Below, piece after piece: positions 44,727 through 52,714 of a stretch of DNA of 64,000 nt (positions are counted from its first letter, which is position 1; every line of letters starts with the position of its first letter). Below the pieces are notes generated by a model that was given only the letters and a program-made list of their open reading frames with translations, was not told the origin of the DNA and did not search any database. The position numbers and the translations under genes were made by a program. Location of the stretch: contig NZ_JARVHQ010000002.1 of the NCBI RefSeq assembly GCF_040459645.1, positions 248,001 to 312,000 of the forward strand. The letters run 5' to 3'. The DNA is from Bacillus cereus group sp. RP43. GTDB taxonomy: Bacteria > Bacillota > Bacilli > Bacillales > Bacillaceae_G.

Positions 44727-45129
44727 ATTTCAAATTCACCTCTCCTATTAAAGATTATGAATACAATTCTCTTTATTAACTATACTTATCATTTTATTTC
44801 ACTTCTATCAATTATACAAATGATAACTCATATTCTTTCTATAAGAATGCTATATTCTTCTCCATTTACTTATACCTATATTTTTTTATAATTTATTAGT
44901 AAATATATATTATTTAATAGCAAATTAAATAACTTTTATATCAAATATATAATAAAATCCGCGATAATAATCAATTAAAATATAAAATAATTTATAAATA
45001 TTCATTAACTATAAAAGTGTATATGATGTTTAATAAAATCTATTTATTATTTTAAATATAAATCAGATTCTGATATGATATATACATATCTAAAATATTA
45101 GCAAACAATAGTTATGGAGGTGTCCTTTC
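44727..45129. promoter_or_regulatory. very AT-rich divergent promoter region
   Basis: About 400 bp almost without G or C, between the leftward integrase and the rightward HTH gene. It has several near-palindromic AT tracts (for example GATATGATATATACATATC at 45077). It probably holds promoters for both genes; no specific operator can be defined. Confidence 0.4.
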
Positions 45130-46131
45130 ATGACACAAGATTTATTGTTTATTACAAAACCTACTGTAAAGACAAAAGAGGCAGCCGACTTATTAGGAGT
45201 AACTGTACAGACGATATTAAAGAAAGAAAAAGATGGATTAATAGAATGTGTATATAAGGATAACTGGAAGCAATTCGGTAGTAAGATTTTCTATTTAGAG
45301 GATATTGAACGCTTAAAAAATATAGAAGAGGTTAAAGGTCTTAGTACAAAAGAAGCAGCTGAAATTCTTAATGTAGCACCATCTACTGTCTTTACATATA
45401 TCAAATCTGGAAAATTACCTGCTTCAAAGATAGAAAAGCGTGGAAAAGAAGTGTATGTCATTGATAAAGAAGACCTTGAATCTTTCCAGCTTAATTATGA
45501 AAAAACTACAACAAAAGAGCGAAAAACATTCATTACTAAGATTCAAGATGAAGATATATATTTGTATCAATTATTAACACATCAACATACCGGAAAAACA
45601 GCAAGAGTAATAGAGATCAATGGAGCAGACGGCAAGATTCTTACAGAGGACGAAGAAATTTTCCCTCTATCCACTTATAAGGAACATGATTATTCCTTTG
45701 AACCTTTCCAAAAACAAGCAGTGATTACGAAACGAGGGTATTTATCTTTCTTATTTAAAAAACCCCAACTATTTAATTCCATCACTTATAATCTAATAAA
45801 CTTATTTTATAAAGAGCTTGGTGTCACAAATATGCGATTGAATATTTCATCAGATACTATCCGATTAGAAATTAAACCTTTCGTATTACAAGTAGAGCCA
45901 TTGCAGTTTCAAGAAGAGATAAAATACTTACATTCTCATATGAAATCCGGCACGATACTTCCACATGTAGAGGGAATTTACTTTAAAAGTGATGTAGAAC
46001 CATTAACTTTTCATGCAGATCATGAATTTAAGCAAAAAGTAGTTCAAATGGCCGCGGATGCTGGTATGGGGCAGGAAGAATTCTTATTGCAAGCTATAAA
46101 ATCTTATATAAAAAATTCAGAAAAATATTAA
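45130..46131 (+). CDS. DNA-binding protein with two MerR/excisionase-type helix-turn-helix domains
   Basis: 333 residues after TATGGAGGTG. Residues 14-65 (KTKEAADLLGVTVQTILKKE) and 69-115 (LSTKEAAEILNVAPSTVFTY) are two HTH_17/MerR-like winged-helix units in tandem. The C-terminal two thirds form an unassigned domain ending HMKSGTILPHVEGIYFKS and QEEFLLQAIKSYI. A broken copy of this C-terminal part occurs at 24641. It is divergent from an integrase and could regulate it. Seen: the HTH repeats. Inferred: the regulatory role. Confidence 0.75.
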   Translation: MTQDLLFITKPTVKTKEAADLLGVTVQTILKKEKDGLIECVYKDNWKQFGSKIFYLEDIERLKNIEEVKGLSTKEAAEILNVAPSTVFTYIKSGKLPASKIEKRGKEVYVIDKEDLESFQLNYEKTTTKERKTFITKIQDEDIYLYQLLTHQHTGKTARVIEINGADGKILTEDEEIFPLSTYKEHDYSFEPFQKQAVITKRGYLSFLFKKPQLFNSITYNLINLFYKELGVTNMRLNISSDTIRLEIKPFVLQVEPLQFQEEIKYLHSHMKSGTILPHVEGIYFKSDVEPLTFHADHEFKQKVVQMAADAGMGQEEFLLQAIKSYIKNSEKY

Positions 46132-46148
46132 ATTTATTATCAATTAGA

Positions 46149-46190
46149 AGTAGCGTAGAAATTAAACCTTTCTACGCTACTTAAATTTTT
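46149..46190. terminator. terminator of the two-HTH gene
   Basis: AGTAGCGTAGAAA and its exact inverse TTTCTACGCTACT flank TTAAACC, followed by TTAAATTTTT. Confidence 0.8.
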
Positions 46191-46307
46191 CACCTTAAGA
46201 ATTGTATAACACCCTAAAACAAAAAATTAAGCTTTTTCCTGGAGATGCCAATTTTCTTGTTTCGGGGTATTTGCTTTTCCTAGCTAGATTGTGATGTGGT
46301 GCTACCC
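46190..46307. mobile_element. MITE copy with worn left end
   Basis: Right end at 46279-46307: CTAGCTAGATTGTGATGTGG then TGCTACCC. The interior GGGGTATTTGCTTTTCC matches the copy at 41800, and CTTAAGAATTGTATAACACCC at 46195 corresponds to the inside of the left end. The MITE overlaps the 3' end of the leftward gene that follows and supplies its last codons. Confidence 0.6.
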
Positions 46308-47689
46308 AACAAGCTTGAATTGTAATTTGGGGCTAGTACAATGTTTGTGTATGTACCTACACCTGAAAGGTACTTGTATTTATGTTTGAAACCTGATGGA
46401 ATAAAAACAGATGCAGGGCTCTCAATGGTTTGCACGTCTCCCTCGATTTCCACTTTACATATAAGCCCTGTACCATCTATGTTATTACCCCAAAACACAA
46501 AAGCACTATCACAATGATGTGCATGATAATCCACATGACCTTCCAAGTTTTCGTCCATATGCTGATTACAGAATATACGTTGTATTACATAGAATGAAGC
46601 ACGCTCATCCGTTCTATAATCCATCTGCACCCATCGTTCTCCTGGCCCATCCCTATGATACAAAAGTTCAGATGCCCCTTTTACAAATGGTTTACTGACG
46701 CGTAAATTCTTTGAAAGGCGAGGGCCTTTTCGTTCTACCCGTTTTTGTTGTATCTTCCTCACTCTTCCTATCATTTCAGGTTGAATTCCTTCATATGCTA
46801 AAACATTATGATTCACAGCTTTTACGTGATAAGGTGCTGTATGTGTAAAAACATTTTTTCCAATAATAGGTCTCCAATGATCGACTTTACAACCTGTAGC
46901 CAATTGAAGAGATTGTGTTAATTCTGGAATCATTTTTAATTGAAAGTGTTGATTATATTTTTGTGATAACAGAACAGATAAATTTAGTAAATCAACAATC
47001 CCAGCCCGTTCACCAATCCCGCATAAAGTTGCATCAATGACAGAAGCCCCAGCATCAATAGCTGCAAGAGCATTCGCTAGTGCTAGTCCTAAATCATTAT
47101 GTAGGTGTACTTCAATTTCACAGGGGAACGTTTCAACCGCTTTCTTGACTATGGTTGCACACTCATTAGGTTCCCAAATTCCCACCGTATCAGCTAAACT
47201 AATTCGATTTGCTCCCGCTTGATATGCGATTTTTCCAAGGTAAGAAATATCTTCCCAAGTAGTTCTGGAAGCATCTTCAATTGTGAATCGGATTTTCATG
47301 CCTAAGTAACGAGCTTCTTCAATCGCTTGTTTCACTTGATTCATCACATAATCTTTTGATCGATTTGTATACTTGGTTTGTAAAGAAATCGGATTAATAG
47401 ATGCCCAAATCCCTACCCAATCAGCTCCTGCTCGATATGCAGCATGAACTTCTTCTTTTTTCGCTCGAGCATGCATTAAAATATCAGCTTGTTTTGCAGC
47501 AGCCGCAACTTCTCGGCAAACCGCTTCTTCTTCACGAGAAATTCCAGGATGTCCAACTTCAATTAACCGGATTCCAAAATCCTCAAGCATATGAACCAGC
47601 GTAATTTTATCTTTCTTTGAAAAACGAACACCACATTGTTGTTCCCCTTCTCGCAAAGTAGCATCTAAGATTGTTATATCTCTGTTCAT
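46280..47689 (-). CDS. homocitrate/isopropylmalate-synthase-like enzyme with C-terminal cupin domain
   Basis: 469 residues. Residues 1 to about 330 are a DRE-TIM metallolyase barrel: ILDATLREGEQQCGVRF (catalytic Arg and metal Asp), IEVGHPG, FTIEDASRTTW, RISLADTVGIW, EVHLHNDLGLA (metal His pair) and CGIGERAG. This is the core of homocitrate synthase, 2-isopropylmalate synthase and HMG-CoA lyase. Instead of the LeuA allosteric domain, the last about 110 residues look like a cupin (VDYHAHHCDSAFVFWG, VFIPSGFKHKYKY). The stop and final residues come from a MITE. Last gene of a five-gene operon; its ATG overlaps the preceding stop by four bases. The reaction is presumably a Claisen condensation with acetyl-CoA or a retro-reaction; the partner is unknown. 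Confidence 0.75.
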   Translation of the reverse strand: MNRDITILDATLREGEQQCGVRFSKKDKITLVHMLEDFGIRLIEVGHPGISREEEAVCREVAAAAKQADILMHARAKKEEVHAAYRAGADWVGIWASINPISLQTKYTNRSKDYVMNQVKQAIEEARYLGMKIRFTIEDASRTTWEDISYLGKIAYQAGANRISLADTVGIWEPNECATIVKKAVETFPCEIEVHLHNDLGLALANALAAIDAGASVIDATLCGIGERAGIVDLLNLSVLLSQKYNQHFQLKMIPELTQSLQLATGCKVDHWRPIIGKNVFTHTAPYHVKAVNHNVLAYEGIQPEMIGRVRKIQQKRVERKGPRLSKNLRVSKPFVKGASELLYHRDGPGERWVQMDYRTDERASFYVIQRIFCNQHMDENLEGHVDYHAHHCDSAFVFWGNNIDGTGLICKVEIEGDVQTIESPASVFIPSGFKHKYKYLSGVGTYTNIVLAPNYNSSLLGSTTSQSS

Positions 47690-48750
47690 CCCTTTTTTCC
47701 TTCTTTCATTTCTATAAAATTCAATACTTCTTTAAATAGAACATCATGATTTTTTTCATATACTGCCCAGTGTGTTGCATTAGGAATCACAACTTCCTTT
47801 TTTTGCTTAGTCCCAGTTAATTTCGATAGCATATCTCTATCGGCAAATAAATCATCTTCTCCATAAATAACCAGCACAGGAGCAGTAATCTGAGATGCAT
47901 CATATAAAGGGCGGTTATTCCAAATAGAATATAAATCTTCTAGAGGCCCCATCGGTCGACGAATGATGCCATTATTTTTCTCGCTAATTGGATCTGAGTG
48001 AAGAAATACGTCTTTTACAGAATCCATAGCTTCATTTGTGACAATTTTTTTCTCGCCCATCATCATATGCCAGTGATGCATTCCTTTATCAAAGTCTACA
48101 GTTTGATAAGAGGGTGCATGAGGATTGAATTCCCCCTGCTGTAACCGATTGTCAAAGGGCTCTGTCATCATTGGAAGCGTAAACCCATGCATGTACCCAT
48201 ATAAAACAAGTGTATTAATATCATCAAAATGTGATATTGCATAATTTCCAGCTACCACTCCCCCATATGACCAGCCAACAAGATGAATTTTTTTTACATT
48301 CCTTTTACTTTTAATCCAATTCACAACCGTTTCTAAATCTTTTGTTGCATCATCTAAATGAACGACTGGTTTATTTAAGTTAGGCGCTTCTGACATTTCT
48401 TTTGGCCTTGAAGATTGCCCAAATCCTCTAAAATCCATTGCCCACGTATCATATCCTTTTTTTGCATACTCATCCATCCATGAATATTTTGATACATCAA
48501 AAGCTGCTGCAGTAGGAACACTAAATGGTTCTAAAAACAAAATGATTTCGTCTGATGTATATTGCTTTTTTGTATTTACACTTTTATGAAGTAAAAATAA
48601 TGTTTCGTCTTCTAGTGGAATTTTATATTCTTCTTTTATTATTTTAGAAGTTTTTGTCCCCTTTGAAACTTCTTGATGATTTGAGCAGCTAGACAGTAAA
48701 AGAACGAAAAAAATACCCATTAAACTTATAGATTTCCAATTCTTTTTCAT
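47686..48750 (-). CDS. lipoprotein alpha/beta hydrolase
   Basis: Start at the ATG at 48750 after AAAGGGATT; the reading frame is open further upstream without a ribosome site. 354 residues. Signal peptide with lipobox LLLSSC places it outside the membrane. Hydrolase features: an early EPFSVPTAAAFDVSKYSWMD, a nucleophile elbow HLVGWSYGGVVAG, acid in IYGEDDLFADRD, and His in NATHWAVYEK. It resembles prolyl aminopeptidase/haloperoxidase-type hydrolases. An external hydrolase in a biosynthetic-looking operon could release a product, trim a secreted compound or confer self-protection; this is speculation. Confidence 0.75.
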   Translation of the reverse strand: MKKNWKSISLMGIFFVLLLSSCSNHQEVSKGTKTSKIIKEEYKIPLEDETLFLLHKSVNTKKQYTSDEIILFLEPFSVPTAAAFDVSKYSWMDEYAKKGYDTWAMDFRGFGQSSRPKEMSEAPNLNKPVVHLDDATKDLETVVNWIKSKRNVKKIHLVGWSYGGVVAGNYAISHFDDINTLVLYGYMHGFTLPMMTEPFDNRLQQGEFNPHAPSYQTVDFDKGMHHWHMMMGEKKIVTNEAMDSVKDVFLHSDPISEKNNGIIRRPMGPLEDLYSIWNNRPLYDASQITAPVLVIYGEDDLFADRDMLSKLTGTKQKKEVVIPNATHWAVYEKNHDVLFKEVLNFIEMKEGKKG

Positions 48751-48764
48751 TTTTAAAATCCCTT

Positions 48765-49202
48765 TCATTTCATAGAAATGATGGCTATTATTCCAGCTGC
48801 AATAATTAACCCCGCCGGTAACCCCTTTGTAAACAATACAGCCATCAAAGTACCTATTAAAACACCCAATAATATAGTTGGATTCATCGGTAGTACCCCT
48901 ACTCCTTTTCCTCCTATAAACGACACTATAAACCCCGCTAAAATCGATCCCCACCCAATTGGAGAAGTAATTAACTTCATTATGTTATCACTCGAAATCT
49001 TCCCTGAAGTAATGGGAACTAAAAGAAATAACATGAGAAAGAAAATCCCAATTGGAAAAGCATATTGCTGAATAGCATGCAAGATAGCTTTTTGTCCCAT
49101 AGCAAATAACACACCTAATAAACTTGCTGCAATAGCTAGTGCATAATCCTTAACAATCAAAGCAAGTATAAAAATAATTCCTAACAATAGAAAAGAAACC
49201 AT
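48765..49202 (-). CDS. UPF0756 (DUF441) membrane protein
   Basis: Start at the ATG at 49202 after AGAGGTAAAATAT. 145 residues with four hydrophobic segments (1-40, 47-70, 82-105, 115-143) and the family's glycine-rich turns (IGWGSILAGFIVSF, GVGVLPMNPTILLGV). The role of UPF0756 is unknown. Copies normally stand alone in Bacillus chromosomes, so one embedded in this operon between a ThiF enzyme and a hydrolase is notable and may be a transporter for the pathway. Confidence 0.75.
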   Translation of the reverse strand: MVSFLLLGIIFILALIVKDYALAIAASLLGVLFAMGQKAILHAIQQYAFPIGIFFLMLFLLVPITSGKISSDNIMKLITSPIGWGSILAGFIVSFIGGKGVGVLPMNPTILLGVLIGTLMAVLFTKGLPAGLIIAAGIIAIISMK

Positions 49203-49216
49203 ATATTTTACCTCTT

Positions 49217-50083
49217 CTATAAAGTTGTATAATCCCAACTGCCGTTTTCAGGTTCACATACCTGTACCATATTTGGATGTGAAAGGTTAATCTGTATAAG
49301 GTTTGGACTGATAACAGGTTGTAAATCTTCTCGATTTACAATAAACTTAAATGCTTCAAAGCTTGCTAGAATCCCTATAATGTTTGCAACAGGAGATAGT
49401 ACGGCCCATGGTTGCTCTTTATTTATATAGCTATTCGCCCACTGTTCATCTGCACCATGTTTAATAGAATACAGAGCACGTCCATCTTTTAAACCATGAA
49501 TTTTGTTTTGCATCTCAAGCGTTAGTTCTTGCTGATAAGATGGATATCCTAACGCAATTTCATAAGGTACAGATTCAGGGGTTAATGACATGACTCCACC
49601 TCTAAAGGGTGGTGTAACAGCAATCCAAATAGAAGGAATCTCTAAAGCTTGAGCCATACGGTGAATAATAACCCTTGCTACCAAATTATCAGTTGCATCT
49701 ACAATAATATCAGTATTTGCTAACAGATCTTTTGCGTTATCTTCTGTAACAAACTCTTGTGTTATTTTTACCTGTAGTAGGGGATTAATGTCTTTTAAGG
49801 TTTCTAGAGCCACAAGTGCCTTTGGCTTCCCTAACTTACTTATAGAACTAAGCATTTGTCGATTAATATTACTCGCCTCAAAAACATCTTGATCAATCAC
49901 ATGAAGATTCCCTATCCCCATTCGTGCCAACTGGATAAGCGTAATCCCCCCTACTCCCCCAGCACCAACTACAGTAACACGAGCATTCTTTAATTTTTTC
50001 TGTTCTTCTATTGAAATTACACCAATATTTCGTGTAAAGCTTTCTTCATATATATTTTGTGTATTTAAATTTTCAGTGAACAA
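49217..50083 (-). CDS. ThiF/MoeB/E1-like adenylyltransferase-fold protein (second copy)
   Basis: I choose TTG at 50083, eight bases after AAGGGGG; an in-frame ATG at 50110 overlaps the previous gene and lacks a ribosome site. 288 residues. E1 motifs: VVGAGGVGG (nucleotide loop), VIDQDVFEASNINRQML (Asp, Asn-x-x-Arg-Gln), LGKPKA, and DATDNLVAR. There is no CxxC zinc pair, unlike ThiF/MoeB. It ends PENGSWDYTTL, almost the same tail as the upstream copy. Such E1-like proteins adenylate a C-terminal carboxylate of a small protein or peptide. No ubiquitin-like carrier gene is visible. Confidence 0.8.
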   Translation of the reverse strand: MFTENLNTQNIYEESFTRNIGVISIEEQKKLKNARVTVVGAGGVGGITLIQLARMGIGNLHVIDQDVFEASNINRQMLSSISKLGKPKALVALETLKDINPLLQVKITQEFVTEDNAKDLLANTDIIVDATDNLVARVIIHRMAQALEIPSIWIAVTPPFRGGVMSLTPESVPYEIALGYPSYQQELTLEMQNKIHGLKDGRALYSIKHGADEQWANSYINKEQPWAVLSPVANIIGILASFEAFKFIVNREDLQPVISPNLIQINLSHPNMVQVCEPENGSWDYTTL

Positions 50084-50096
50084 TTTTGCTTCCCCC

Positions 50097-50945
50097 TTAT
50101 AATGTTGCATAATCCCAACCGTTTTCTGGTGCGTCTTTTATCTGGACAGGAGTGAGACTATCTACATCTATAACAATGCCCTTTGGTGCTCTAGCCAAAG
50201 GTTCACGACCAGTTAACACTTGTATTGCTTCATGAAAGCTAAATAACGATAAAAGATGTGCTCGCATAGGAGTAATAATCCAGCCTACTTTTCCCTCACA
50301 AAAATCTTTCGCCCACTCTTCAGGCGCTCCCTTATCAACCGAATACCATGCTCTTTTTTTCTTAATATCAGCAATTTGCTGCCTTAACTTTGAATCTGTT
50401 AATATGGATCCTACAACAGAAACATTCAAGGCCTCTTCATATGGAATCCCAGTTGGAAAGAATGTAGAAACAAATCCTCTTGTAGGAGGACTCCCTGACA
50501 TACCTACACTCGGTATCCCTAATTCTCTAGCTGTTCTATGTATAATGACCCTAGAAGGCATATCATCCACTGCTTCTACCACAATATCATGACCCTTCAT
50601 TAATTCCACCACGTTGTCTTCATCTACTTTTGTTTGTATAAAGTTTGTTGAGATATAAGGATAAATATCTTTTACAACTTGTTCAGCAACTTTTGCTTTT
50701 GGTTTTCCTACCACACTAGAAAGCGCTAACATTTGTCTGTTTATATTAGATATTTCAAATTCATCTGGATCGATTCCTGTAATATGTCCAACCCCCATTC
50801 TAGAAAAAAGGATGGCTTCATAACCTCCTACTCCCCCTAATCCAAAGATAATTACTCTTTTATTCCTAAGACATTCTTGTTCTGCTTTTGAATAGACACC
50901 AATGTTCTTTTTTACCATTTCCCAATAGTAAGTATCCATATCCAT
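50097..50945 (-). CDS. ThiF/MoeB/E1-like adenylyltransferase-fold protein (first copy)
   Basis: First gene of the operon, 282 residues after CAGGAGG. E1 fold: IIFGLGGVGGYEA (G35-G41), GIDPDEFEISNINRQML (N67-Q71), VGKPKAKVAE, and VEAVDDMPSR, where canonical TDN has become VDD. No CxxC zinc motif. The C-terminus PENGWDYATL matches the tail of the next protein, and the two are about the same length, so they arose by duplication and probably form a heterodimer. Eukaryotic E1-type heterodimers often keep one active and one structural half; the altered DN motif here may mark the structural half. Confidence 0.8.
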   Translation of the reverse strand: MDMDTYYWEMVKKNIGVYSKAEQECLRNKRVIIFGLGGVGGYEAILFSRMGVGHITGIDPDEFEISNINRQMLALSSVVGKPKAKVAEQVVKDIYPYISTNFIQTKVDEDNVVELMKGHDIVVEAVDDMPSRVIIHRTARELGIPSVGMSGSPPTRGFVSTFFPTGIPYEEALNVSVVGSILTDSKLRQQIADIKKKRAWYSVDKGAPEEWAKDFCEGKVGWIITPMRAHLLSLFSFHEAIQVLTGREPLARAPKGIVIDVDSLTPVQIKDAPENGWDYATL

Positions 50946-51125
50946 TGAAAAACCTCCTGTGATTTAATAATTATAAAAAACTATCCATATAAAATAATCA
51001 ACATATATAACAATAAATTTAAAATATGTTAATTTTGTGAGTTATTTGTAAAAAGAATTAAAATTTTCAAGTTATTTATCTTTTGTTAACAAAAGGCATC
51101 TTCTGTTTTTTGTGAGTGGTGTAGA

Positions 51126-51368
51126 TTGACGGAATTATACCCACTTAATACTCAGGTTTTTGTTTATTTAAAAATAGATTTTCATACGGTTAACAAAGTA
51201 AAATCTAATTTTTTATATGTGTACCCAACTAATTTACCATTAGGAATTATACATGCATGCTCATATTTATTTGGATCGTTTGGCAAGATTGGTAAGTATG
51301 CTGGTATCATCTCGCCAACGCATAAGTTCTTATTATCTATAGTCGGGGTAGCACCACATCACAATTAA
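51126..51368 (+). CDS. hypothetical frame ended by a MITE
   Basis: A TTG at 51126 after GAGTGGTG opens an 80-codon frame with natural composition (TELYPLNTQVFVYLKID, FLYVYPTNLPLG). The last eight codons and the stop lie inside the MITE at 51345, so the gene may have been truncated by insertion. No family is recognised and the ribosome site is weak. Confidence 0.35.
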   Translation: MTELYPLNTQVFVYLKIDFHTVNKVKSNFLYVYPTNLPLGIIHACSYLFGSFGKIGKYAGIISPTHKFLLSIVGVAPHHN

Positions 51369-51480
51369 GCTAAGACAAACAAATACCCCAAAACGAAAAA
51401 ATGCACTTTTTGTTACAAGTTAACACAAAATTTCGTTCTGGAGGTACTACAAAATTTAGCTTGATAGTGATGGGGTAGCG
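51345..51480. mobile_element. MITE with IS231-type ends, right end interrupted
   Basis: Left end GGGGTAGCACCACATC then ACAATTAAGCTAAG (51345-51374), interior TACCCCAAAACGAAAAAATG and TTTTTGTTACAAGTTAACAC, right end TTAGCTTGATAGTG then ATGGGGTAGCG. After GGGGTAGC the expected CCC is replaced by the start of another element. Confidence 0.7.
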
Positions 51481-51709
51481 TCAGAATTTTGTACTTTTAC
51501 AACGTTAAGGATAAAAAGTCTTGTGTATCAATGTTTTTTAGTTCGTTCCAATAGAGTAAAGCCTATTGAGACAAGGTTTATATAACGTGGAATAAGGCTT
51601 TTGAATGTCTCATATGACTTGTTTCAAAATTCTTATCGTTGTTAAATCTTTAATTTTGAGTGATATAAGCACCTTAACGTTATAAATCCTCATTTTCGGG
51701 CGGGACCCC
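51472..51709. mobile_element. 238-bp second-type MITE inserted in the end of the previous one
   Basis: The left end (51472-51510) begins GGGGTAGCGTCAG and ends ACAACGTTAAGG. The right end (51672-51709) is its imperfect inverse, starting CCTTAACGTTATAAATCC and ending CGGGACCCC. The interior differs from the IS231-type MITEs, so it is a separate family sharing only the GGGGT tip. No coding capacity. Confidence 0.6.
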
Positions 51710-51812
51710 ATTCTTAAGAATGTCATTGAAATGTATCAATTGATTCTAGTGCAGCAAAATAAATTGTGCTATGATGTGAACAAATATAAAGCTATCTAAC
51801 GGAGGGATTCAC

Positions 51813-52145
51813 ATGCCGCATGTTGTGTTTCGTGGAATTACTACTGAACAATTAAAACACATAAGCAAGCCATTAGTAGAAGAGCTCGCAGAGATTTGTG
51901 AGTGTGGTACGGATAATTTTACGTTGGAACTACCAAGTTCTACGTTTGTATTCAATGGAGAAGAAATAGAAGCGTTTCCTCTTATTGAAGTGAAATGGTT
52001 CGAGCGTGGACAGGAAATTCGTGATCGATTTGCCAAGGCCATTACTACATATGTAATGGATTTTGGACTTCCAGAAGTAGAGGTTGTATTTACGGTTTTC
52101 ACAGAATCAGCGTATTATATTAACGGGAAGCATTGTGCAAGTTAG
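51813..52145 (+). CDS. DUF1904 family protein (tautomerase-like fold)
   Basis: 110 residues starting MPHVVFRGI after CGGAGGGATTC. The layout (Pro after Met, TEQLKHISKPLVEELAEI, FTLELPSSTFVF, IEVKWFERGQEIRDRFAKAI, VEVVFTVF) matches the DUF1904 family, whose fold is related to 4-oxalocrotonate tautomerases. Pro2 may become the N-terminal proline after Met removal. Function unknown; monocistronic. Confidence 0.85.
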   Translation: MPHVVFRGITTEQLKHISKPLVEELAEICECGTDNFTLELPSSTFVFNGEEIEAFPLIEVKWFERGQEIRDRFAKAITTYVMDFGLPEVEVVFTVFTESAYYINGKHCAS

Positions 52146-52178
52146 AGCTATTTGAAAGATTTATGTAACCTTTATAAG

Positions 52179-52302
52179 GGGTAGAACCACATTACTATCA
52201 AGCTAATAAGACAAAATCCCCCCTAAAAAGAAAAAGGCGTTATTCTTTCTGTGAAATCATAGGAAAGGATAACGCCTTTATATCAATATGACGGTATCCT
52301 AT
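52179..52302. mobile_element. IS231-derived MITE with internal hairpin
   Basis: Left end GGGGTAGAACCACATTAC then TATCAAGCTAAT (52179-52208). The interior GGCGTTATTCTTTC pairs with GAAAGGATAACGCC. The same GTTATTCTTTCT ... AGGAAAGGATAA pair occurs just inside the IS231 left end at 26955, so this copy derives from an IS231 leader. The right end (ATATCAATATGACGG then TATCC) is worn. Confidence 0.6.
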
Positions 52303-52336
52303 ATGAAAAATTAACATCGTTCCAAATTTATATATT

Positions 52337-52479
52337 GGGGTCACGCCACATGTCCATCAACTTAAGAAAATAAGTTACCCCAAAAACGATAAAAATAAAC
52401 TTCGGTGCTATAAAAACACAAAATTTCCATTTAACGGGTACTTTAAAATCTTAGCTTGATGGGTATGTGGCACTACCCC
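52337..52479. mobile_element. 143-bp MITE with well-kept IS231-type ends
   Basis: Left end GGGGTCACGCCACATG then TCCATCAACTTAAG (52337-52366); right end CTTAGCTTGATGGGTATG then TGGCACTACCCC (52450-52479). Interior TTACCCCAAAAACGATAAAAA matches the other copies. It shows the usual left/right asymmetry of the family. Confidence 0.75.
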
Positions 52480-52647
52480 TAATATAAATAAGTGGAACTT
52501 TTTTATTTCTCTAATTTGGCATTTCTAATCATTTACTCCAGTGTTACTTTATTCAATCACAATAATATATTAAAAATTTGTGACACCTTACATTGTTAAC
52601 ATAATATTTTTATCGTCTCCTTATGTTGATACCTACGCCTTAAGGAA

Positions 52648-52673
52648 TACGGACACGATTCTGGGTATGAAGG
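52648..52673 (+). repeat. 26-bp dispersed repeat, copy 1
   Basis: TACGGACACGATTCTGGG then TATGAAGG; the same sequence with one mismatch is at 58285-58310. In both places it sits in non-coding AT-rich DNA. Confidence 0.6.
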
Positions 52674-52714
52674 GACACTCTAGGAAAATGTTCAAAGTAA
52701 TTCTATCAAATTCA

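Noticed and set aside
45075..45092. PlcR-box-like TATGATATATACATA before the two-HTH gene
   Set aside because: One base too short for the 16-bp consensus and lacking the required internal A and T spacing; likely AT-rich chance.
46308..51344. The five-gene E1/homocitrate-synthase operon as a cassette between MITEs
   Set aside because: The flanking ends at 46307 and 51345 face away from the operon, so they are borders of the neighbouring MITEs rather than of a cassette containing it.
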